64,000 nt of DNA from Silene conica (lineage: Eukaryota; Streptophyta; Magnoliopsida; Caryophyllales; Caryophyllaceae), in NCBI GenBank assembly GCA_029255685.2, contig CM055315.2:72755681-72819680 (forward strand), written 5' to 3'. Positions 56,054 through 64,000 of this stretch are shown here, one piece after another; the stretch's first letter is position 1; every line of letters begins with the position of its first letter. Both the position numbers and the translations under genes were made by a program. The notes beneath the pieces are model-generated. The model did not search any database and was not told the DNA's origin. It saw only the letters and a program-made list of their open reading frames with translations.

Positions 56054-56527
56054 ATTTAACTCTTGTTCTTGCCAGAATTTGAAAATTCGGAAGTCATTCT
56101 CCAATGATTTAATAGGTTGAAATCCTGGTGCGAGACTTTCACTGAACTTTATATTTAATCATAAATTATAAAGCTCTCACTCAATTCCATGTTTCTCAAC
56201 ATTTAATGAATTGAAGATGATTGGGACAAAATCTTATATGCTTATAAGCATATCCTTTTCAAATACCCTTTTGAAAAGCGGTTTTTAAAGTCTAGTGATT
56301 CCATTCTCAATGAAATATATTACTAGTTTCAACAAAGTTACTCACTAACTTTGCAAACTATAGACATCCACATGTCTACCTTTGCTTCTCTCAATAAATC
56401 TCATTTATTAGCATATACATCTTTTAAGTTTCATTGACCTTGAATTTGCATTGACACATTTAGATCATCATCTAAATTCAAGAACACTTCTTGAGCTTTT
56501 GCAAAAGCTTTTGAATTATTTTTCCTT

Positions 56528-56860
56528 CTAGTGTCCTCGCGTAGTGCATATAAGAATCTTATCTTATAGTATATTCCTGTGCGAGCGAAAACTCCCAGTT
56601 TCCTCACGCAATACTAATAAGAATCTCATCTTATAGTACACATATGTGCGAGCGAGAACTTCACGATGGATCCCATCCACAGATAGATACTTAATTTTAC
56701 TTTTGATCTCTTTCCTAAATAATTTTAAGAACTTTTTCTTAATGTATTTCCTAGGAATCGTCGTGAATCCCTCTATCCCAAGGATAGACACAAAATTTTA
56801 CTTTGATCGTCTTCCTCATTAATCTTAAGAACTCTTTCTTAAGGTATTTCCTGAGGAGCG
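56528..56860. repeat. Two degenerate tandem duplications in the copia-type internal region
   Basis: CATATAAGAATCTTATCTTATAG...GTGCGAGCGA is repeated about 65 bp later, and a TTTAAGAACTTTTTCTTAATGTATTTCC-type block (split: AAGAACT..TTCTTAA..GTATTTCCT) is repeated about 107 bp later. No coding. Confidence 0.7.
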
Positions 56861-57624
56861 ACGTAGATCATAAGGCGTAGATTTTCTTAATCGTAGATCT
56901 CATCCACAATTTTAACTTAATCTATCTTCTCAATCTTTCACACAACCGAAACAATAAATCCTACTATTCTTCAATAGATCAAATCTATTGCATTGCGCTT
57001 TTTCAAAATCATTTGCTATTGTGGCTCTAAAATTTCTCCCACTCTATTTTTGTAATAATAATCTTATATTATTACCAAAGATAGCCACTAAGCCAAAAGC
57101 AATGACTTTGATGTCCGAATGTGTGTGTCACATAATCTTATTAGTGACCTTTATGAGATAAAACGGAAAAATATTTGCCTAATAGCTTGATAGTTTGGGT
57201 TATTAATAACTTTCCTTTACTTGAGTTCTAAACTCAATTCCTTATGAATTGTTTTTGACATAATCATCCCATGCTTATTCGTTTTCAACGATCATATATT
57301 GAAAAATCAATTCAATTTTATGTTTGTGATTTGCAAGTGTTCAAACGACTAATTAAGAACATTACATAAAAACCGATAGTGACTTGGATTGAAAACCAAG
57401 CCACCAAATATCCAAAATACAACAATTGTTCACGGACTAATTTTCCTTGTCTAACAAGGAATTCAACATGGTTTTTAAATTCTAAATTAACAACACTTCA
57501 AATTATGAGCAAAATAAGCGAAAAACTAAGCTTCTTGATCATCTCCTAGGGAGCTACCTTTAGTTTCCATTTGATCTTTTAAGCTTGCTTTTCCTTCCCT
57601 TTATCCATGCTCTCATGCCCTAAT

Positions 57625-58603
57625 TCAAATAAGAAGAGCGTTTATATCACAACTTGTATCATTATACCAAAGTTGAGATAAACATAAAATAGGGATAGTT
57701 ATTATACCAACTAGAAGAATTTTCCCAGCTTTGAGATCGCTGAGATACTTGGAACAATTCCTCTTCCAATACCCTTTACCGTTGCAATAAAAGCATTTAA
57801 CTCCTTGAAGGGAGATTTTCTTGGAATTTGAGGTGCTTGTTTCGGAAGCCACCTTCTTAGCATTGTTGGAAGTTTGCTTCCTGCCTACCTTGCCTTCCTC
57901 TTGAACCTCCCTTTGCTCTTTGTGTTAACATTGAACACATACTTAGGGGAACTAACATTTAGGCCCACATCCCTTTCAGCTTGCACAATCATATTGTGCA
58001 ACTCATCAAAGGTTATCTCTTGGTTTCTCATGTTAAAATTCACCCTGAATTGAACTTAAGTTTTGACCTTAGACAAGGAGTGGAGGATTCTATCGATCAC
58101 TAGTTCTTTTGGAATATCAACTTGATTCAATCTTAGAGTCTCAACATGCTCCATAAGCTTGAGCACATGAGGGCTAACTTTTTGGCCCTCCTTTAGGTTG
58201 AGATCAAAGAAAGCAGATGTCGCCTCATATTGGACAATTCTCGAAGCCTTTGAGAACATTGTCACAAGCTTGGAGTAGATTTCATAGGCAGTGCCAAGTT
58301 TAATGACAATCTTTTGAAGTTCTGGCTCCATAGAGAAGATCAAAACATTTTTGATCGCCGCGGACTCTTTGTGGTAGGCCTCATAGGCCCCCTTAGTCGA
58401 GGCATTGGCACCATCGTCAAGTTCGGCAGGTGGTTCAATTCCTCGATGAGGTATTGAGTTTTACCGTCACCTTCTGCGGCCAACTTAAGTTGGGCATCCC
58501 AATCGGTAAAATTTGCCCTATTCTTTTCAAGCTTACAACGATCCATAAAGGATCGTAGCCATGAAGTATGTGTTACGGTGTTCGAGGTAGTGGAAGTTGA
58601 CAT
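57625..58603 (-). pseudogene. Copia-type gag with zinc knuckle, frameshifted
   Basis: The N-terminal part starts MSTSTTSNTVTHTSWLRSFM and has NFTDWDAQLKLAAEGDGK, typical of copia gag. A frameshift lies near 58430-58450. The middle continues as LIFSMEPELQKIVIKLGTAY, IYSKLVTMF and SPHVLKLMEHVETL, ends at a stop near 58056, and resumes in the same frame. The knuckle CFYCNGKGYWKRNC has Tyr where His is expected in CX2CX4HX4C, which should weaken zinc binding. Protease and polymerase do not follow. Without these the element depends on a helper copy. Confidence 0.78.
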
Positions 58604-58609
58604 GATTGA

Positions 58610-61056
58610 TAATGATTTGAAGACTTAACTACAAAATTAAACATCGAAGATATTAAACACATATCGTTTTTAATTATTTTGTAAACATTTTAATCAAGTT
58701 AAGGCATTTATAAATGACCTCTATCCAATTTTATAAATGATTCCAAGACCCAAACCCTATACCACGTTATTGTGAACCACTGGAACTCCGACTCAATGAT
58801 ATGATTTGGTGGGTTAACTTTTAACCGGTTCTACCCTAGAACTCTTGGTTGATGAAAAATCATTATTTATTCATCTTTAGCCCGGAACACATTGACCACT
58901 AGTCCTCTACACTTCCGTTGAGTACAAACCAAATTTCGATTGCATTGAGATGCGATCCGCCCACTGGACTGAATCCACCTCATCGCCCCACATTTATCCT
59001 ACGTAATGGGGTTCGTACTGCCCACTGGACTAGCACCACCCCACGAAATAGAAGTTCATGGGTTCTACTATTTGGTAAGGCTAATCTCAATTGATTTTAA
59101 TTATATAGAGATCTTGTCAATTTATTATCTATCGCCTTTTAAGTGAATTAAATTGGTGAACTCGATAATTATAATTGACACGGTCGTTATTAACGATTAT
59201 TCTAATGTGCATATTTTTGGCGATTTGACTATCCATGCAAACATATAAATAAAGCAAATTAAAAGCAATAAAGTCCTAGTATGACCTTCCTAATAATAGA
59301 AAATCTCATAAACTATTACATATTCGGAAACCAACTCCTTGGTCTCTTGAACTTCAAAAGCACGCCATCCAAGAAAACACCGTCTTGTCGGAACTCCTTT
59401 CCGAATGGCCCCGTCTTTTGGAATCTCCGAAATTACAATAAAATAATACAACTATTCTATTGTAAAACTTAACTTTAAATCTATTAAATTACAAACCGGT
59501 GATACGAGATCACATAAATTACAACCGAATCAATATTCCCTTTCATTACGGGTAATATTGATTAAAAACTAAGGTCATACAAAGAAAAATTACATAATTC
59601 CAAATTATATAAAGCAATCCAAATATGACATTCATATTAAATAAAATGCAATATTAAAATATGTATGCACATGCCAATTTTTAATGCCAAATCGCCTTAC
59701 TCGAGCAAATATCTCATATTTGTTTACGGTTTTACGGATATGTGTGATTTTAACTTTTAAAATCACCAAAATTACATAAAGATCATTTATGTCCAAGTTA
59801 ATCATCCTAACACACTTTAGGCATCAAAATTTAGTCCTCACTAATCTTGATCATGATTCAACTTGATTTTGCTTTATTGTTCATAAATTATTCGTATTCA
59901 TGGAAAAATAAAGAAAAATGGCCAAATGAGTCAATACAAATTCGAAAATTCAAAATTTAAAATTTTTGAACATTCTGGAAATTTCTAAAATTTCAGAACT
60001 TAATAAAATGGCCTCATGCAAAATAATTAATTTATTTCTTAAATAAATCGTAAAACATGTGTTTTTATGTCCAAAAATCCAATTTAATTATAAAAACTTG
60101 TAACAAAATTATAATAAATTTTTAGTCATCCTAAAATACCTTTTAGAATCTGTAAATGACCGAAAATTTCAGGCCAAACTCGAATTTTTAATTTTCATGA
60201 CTCAAAATTACAATTATTAACAATTATCTCATAAAAATTAATAATCATAAAACTAGAAACTTTTTGATATCCAACTTTTGGATCTGATGTACCTACTATC
60301 ATATAAGACATTTATGGATAAAAGTTTATGCCATAATTTTAAGATTATCTATTTTTTTAACACAATTAGTCACTATTTAGTTGATTTTAACCATTAAAAT
60401 CATGCATCACAAGAGAACAAATTCTCAAAATTTACATACATTCTGTAAATATTTCATGTGATATTGTATAAAACTTTTATGGCAAAATTCCAACTCTAAC
60501 TATTAATGTCGAATTTAGTCACTATTAATACGATTTTTACTCTAAAAATCATTAATCATGCAAAAGTAGTCCGAAAAATCTGAACATTTTTGTAGGTACT
60601 GTATATATTGCATGTGAGATCTCATAAAATTTTCAAGGTCAGATTCAAAATATAACCTTATATACCCATTTTAACTCATATTATGACATTTTATCTCATA
60701 AAATTTTAAATCCATGCATAATAACTTAATTTGTTACGAATATTTTTATACAACATATAAAATATGCATGTGAGTACATATCAAAAAATCTCGGCCAAAA
60801 ACAAAGTTTAACTATTTTTCCCATTAATTGATGTTTAAAACTGATTTAAACTTCAAAATATACAAATAAAATATAAAATGAACAATAAATATCCATAAAA
60901 TTATTTTTATGTCCTAAAACCATTTTAAGATCAGAAACTTTAACATGAAAAATTATTTCTGATTTATCATAATAAAACAAAAATTTTCGAATTGCATGTG
61001 TTAATCTCATTAAACACGAAAGCCATGAATCCGATCATGCATGCAACAACCGTAAT
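58610..61056 (-). other. Long non-coding leader of the copia-type element
   Basis: About 2.4 kb of AT-rich DNA between the PBS and gag. It contains loose repeats of ATAAAATTTTAA/CAAAATTTTC-like phrases, but no ORF with protein-like composition. Confidence 0.6.
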
Positions 61057-61070
61057 GCTCTGATACCACC

Positions 61071-62358
61071 TGTTAGAAATCAAATTTCAGTTCGTCAACT
61101 CATATATCATATGAGTTTAGTTTGTTTAAGTTTAGTTATTAAAACTTAACTAGATCTTATGCATGCATGATGATTACATAAGATGGATGAATATCCTTAC
61201 ATTGGTTTTAGAAGGTTTATACTCAATTAATCACCTATTAATGGAGTCTTCAAAAACCAAAATATCCTTACCAACGGTTTATTGTGAAACCGTCTCCAAA
61301 AGCTCTTATCAAAGACCCAATCATATCTCAACACTAAAATCAATTTTGTTACTAGAAAATTGAAGTTAGTATACTAGAAAGATTAATAATATTATTCTTA
61401 ATATTATTATTATGTGAAATGATTTTGTAATTCTCTAAACAAATTCTAGAGAAATAACCTCATAAAAACCTTATCTGATAAGCAAGATGACCAACTAAGC
61501 ATCAAGTAAATGTGGTGTGTATGTTATTTATTTAAGAGGAAAACATCCCCTTAAAACACATGCAATGGCCGACCAAACCAAGCCCTAGGCATCAATGCAT
61601 GGTTCTTACACATTATGCTTTTGCATAATAAAGTTCTTACACCTAAACCTTAGGTTAGTAAGCTTTTGCATAAGTAGTGTATTATTTTATACACTATGAT
61701 CCCATACATACACACACTTACACCGCTAATTAGGTGATAAAATGAAGTCCATTTTATATTTGTCAATTGTGTTAAATTGTAACATGTCACACATGTCTCA
61801 TAACACATGAAACCAATTTGTTAATTATGCAATTTTAACTCTTTAAAATTCATAATTTACAAATTTGTAACATTTAAATAATTCATCTAATAATTTTTAA
61901 TTACTATCTTATAAAATTTAATATCATAATTTTAATTACAACTATTTGTAATTTTATGATTGACCGTGTTCATTCTCGATATAATTGTTTCTTTAAACAA
62001 TTAATCAAAACCGAGTAATAAAACAAATTTTATTACTTCGACAATTATTATTATAATCCCACTATAATAATATATGTCACGTAAAAATCATTTCCAAATT
62101 TCTAGTTATTAATTAATCCATATCCTATACGATTAATTAAATATTCCATTGACACGGAATTCCCTAAAGATATGACCTTAAAAGATCAACTGATCACCAC
62201 CATCATATGACGATAATGTCAACTCTAGACAGCCAATCATTATCGATAAATGTTGATCAGTCGACCTTAAAAGAGTAAATTAAATTTCCCAATTGTGTTT
62301 CATTTAAATGAGATTTTAATATGTAAACGCATTATTCTCGAGGACACAACCTCCAACA
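61071..62358 (-). repeat. 5' LTR of the copia-type element
   Basis: Plus-strand ends TGTTAGAAATC and CCTCCAACA. The left edge touches the PBS complement GCTCTGATACCACC. It is the same family as the solo LTR at 29265 (shared GATCAACTGATCACCACC and CAGCCAATCATTATCGAT blocks). Confidence 0.82.
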
Positions 62359-63139
62359 AGTACCATATACACCTCCACCACGTTTAGTTTAGATTTATGT
62401 ATCTTTTATTTTTAATAACTTTTCTGTACCTTTTATTTTGTATTCTTCAACTTTGTAGTTATTTCTCCTTATGTTTTTATTTAATTTTTGCAATTTTCGT
62501 ACCAGTGTAATTTCGTGCTAATTTTTGTTAATTTAATACGAGATAATTTCGCACTAATATAGTACCAGGTAATTTCGTACTAATTTTTGTTAATTTTCGT
62601 ACCAGTTTAATTTCCGGTTGCATTTCGCTATAATTTTTGCTATTTTCATACCAGTTTACGTTTGTATCAATATTTTTGAGTTAGTATCGGATTTCGTATT
62701 TTGTATCTTTGTAATGATGAAGACCATAAGAATATGTAGATTGAACTTCTTTCATTGTATGTTAAAACTTTTGTAATTAATATTTTTAACGGTGTATAAA
62801 TGCAGCTTTAGTATGTAGTACCTTCAACTTATTCATTTGTATAATAATTAGTTTTTTGTACCCGATTGGCATTGGCGATATTGTGAATCTGTAAAATATT
62901 TGATAGTAATTGTGTAGTTGTTGTATAAAGATTATGTGCTGCTTGTTTTGTTAAAATTAGTACTTAATATCAAATAAACTGAAATTAAGAGAAAGAAATA
63001 TCCTCTAAATAAACTTGCATAACTTCAATACGATGTCTTACAAAAAGCAAGAAAGAACGACCAAATAATCCCGTTACATAACCAAATTGAAATTGTCTAA
63101 AACCGTCTAGAATATAACATAAATATGCTAAAATCAATT
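62359..63139. other. AT-rich DNA with TTTCGTACCAGT repeats
   Basis: Between about 62500 and 62660 variants of AATTTCGTACCAGTTTAATT recur five or more times. No gene seen. Confidence 0.5.
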
Positions 63140-63451
63140 CTACTTTTTTGCACCATTCTTCTTCGCTCCTCTCACTCTAACTAAGCCTTTGCTTTTCCTT
63201 GGTGGACTAATGTTCCGAAATCGATTAAAACCAACATCATTAATACCGAGATCGTAAGAAGGCATTTCTTTTGGTGCTTTAGTCACCTCAATCACACGCT
63301 CAACTAGCTCATCACAGGTACGCATTACTTTCTCGTTCTCCACCAATTGTGCAAAAGTGACTTCACCTTCATTTTCAGCAATTTCATCTCCTATTTTTCC
63401 TTCTCCATCTCGCTTAACTTTTGGGCATTCATCTTTATTCGACTCACCCTC
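63140..63451 (-). pseudogene. Small lysine-rich ORF fragment, unrecognised
   Basis: Open from an in-frame stop at 63452-63454 to a stop at 63140, without an upstream ATG (first candidate at about 63322, codon ATG in KVMRTC). It reads as highly charged protein with DGEGKIGDEIAENEGEV, CDELVERVIEVTKAPKEMPS, YDLGI and a basic end VRGAKKNGAKK. A PSYDLGI phrase also occurs in transposon-associated Ulp1-type proteins as I remember them, so it may be an exon of a decayed MULE-type gene. That is a weak inference. Confidence 0.3.
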
Positions 63452-63479
63452 TCAATTGTAAGCCTTGAGTGGATTTCTT

Positions 63480-64000
63480 GAAAAATTTTACTATAAAAAA
63501 TACCAAAAAATAAATTACAAGTACATTATAATACTATACAAAAGAACAAATTCATGGTACAAAATAACAAAAATTAATACATTTAGCCTATAATAGTGTA
63601 CAAATACAAAATCTAATATAATATGTACAAAACATCGATTGTTATACAAAACAACAAAGTAAGTGTACTACATCAGTAACATACTTCTACGCTATATTAT
63701 GGCCTAAATAATACTAATTTCAATCAAACGTGTACAAGTACGAAACGATAAATAGTTCGTACAACAATTACATTTAAACAATATTACATACTAAGTATGT
63801 ATTTAAACTAACCAAATACAATAATAAAATATAAATACAAATGAAGAAGTTTAAGGTATAGGTACATAATATAAGATATCAGGTACTACATCAGAATTAT
63901 ACATCTAAACTATTAAATGATACTAAGTACTCATTTCAACAGAATAAGGACATAATTTTTATTCAATAACTACACAATTACTATCTAATATTATATATAT
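63480..64000. other. AT-rich DNA with GTACAAA motifs
   Basis: Frequent (G)TACAAA/TACAAAAC words, no gene. Possibly the subterminal part of an element that continues past the window. Confidence 0.35.

Larger units (their letters stand above)
54005..62358 (-). mobile_element. Gag-only Ty1/copia-type element, non-autonomous
   Basis: On the minus strand: a 5' LTR (61071-62358), then a PBS complementary to initiator Met tRNA (GGTGGTATCAGAGC at about 61057-61070), a long non-coding leader, a broken gag (57625-58603), non-coding DNA with tandem repeats, and a left LTR-like block ending near 54907. No protease, integrase or reverse transcriptase is visible. The left LTR start (about 54005) and a matching TSD could not be fixed, so the left boundary is approximate. 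Confidence 0.65.

Overview
This is a plant nuclear window. The evidence is intron-containing genes, a coiled-coil/NB-ARC/LRR immune receptor, and dense, nested plant-type transposable elements (Ty3/gypsy chromovirus, Athila/Tat-like and Ty1/copia LTR elements, CACTA, hAT and Stowaway MITEs, Helitrons, a LINE tail) in AT-rich DNA. The style of the NLR and the retroelements suggests a eudicot, perhaps Caryophyllales. That placement is inference only.

Layout. 1-5.3 kb: AT-rich DNA with a Stowaway-like MITE, an approx. 1.1 kb Helitron and a hAT-like GC-rich MITE. 5.5-9.1 kb: one apparently intact host gene, three exons in phase, 690 codons, encoding a coiled-coil protein of the At1g50660/At5g41620 (BRANCHLESS TRICHOME-related) family. 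Its start codon overlaps the stop of a short uORF. 10.7-14.1 kb (minus): a CC-NB-ARC-LRR receptor gene cut by one in-frame TAA between the NB-ARC/first LRRs and the main LRR block. 14.5-24.2 kb: no host gene; Helitrons of about 1.05 kb, a 5'-truncated LINE tail with RNase H domain, an old copia LTR fragment and a CCCGA-rich MITE.

24.5-53.9 kb is a nested stack of elements in and around a degenerate plant-mobile-domain (PMD) gene. A possible 5' leader exon lies at 24.5-24.7 kb and the coding part begins at 44,422. Between them sit a solo LTR of a chromovirus, a duplicated piece of flank, and a second copy of the same chromovirus. A copia solo LTR has jumped into that copy's gag, and a complete but coding-poor Athila/Tat-like element into its chromodomain. 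The PMD coding sequence is itself hit by a hAT MITE (8-bp TSD) and by a solo LTR (5-bp TSD). That solo LTR was in turn hit by a 4.4-kb non-autonomous CACTA element (3-bp TSD) carrying three frame-compatible exons of an O-fucosyltransferase-like gene plus three other spliceable exons that I do not recognise.

54-62.4 kb (minus): a gag-only Ty1/copia-type element with at least one well-defined LTR. 62.4-64 kb: AT-rich DNA with one small lysine-rich ORF remnant.

The most unusual signal is a paired palindrome (two GTCGAC-centred palindromes, centres 19-25 bp apart, mostly 21-23). It recurs in two unrelated LTR retrotransposons, in both LTR and internal DNA. No bacterial-type operons, CRISPR arrays, rRNA or tRNA genes were seen. 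All coordinates of element ends come from reading termini and target-site duplications by eye.
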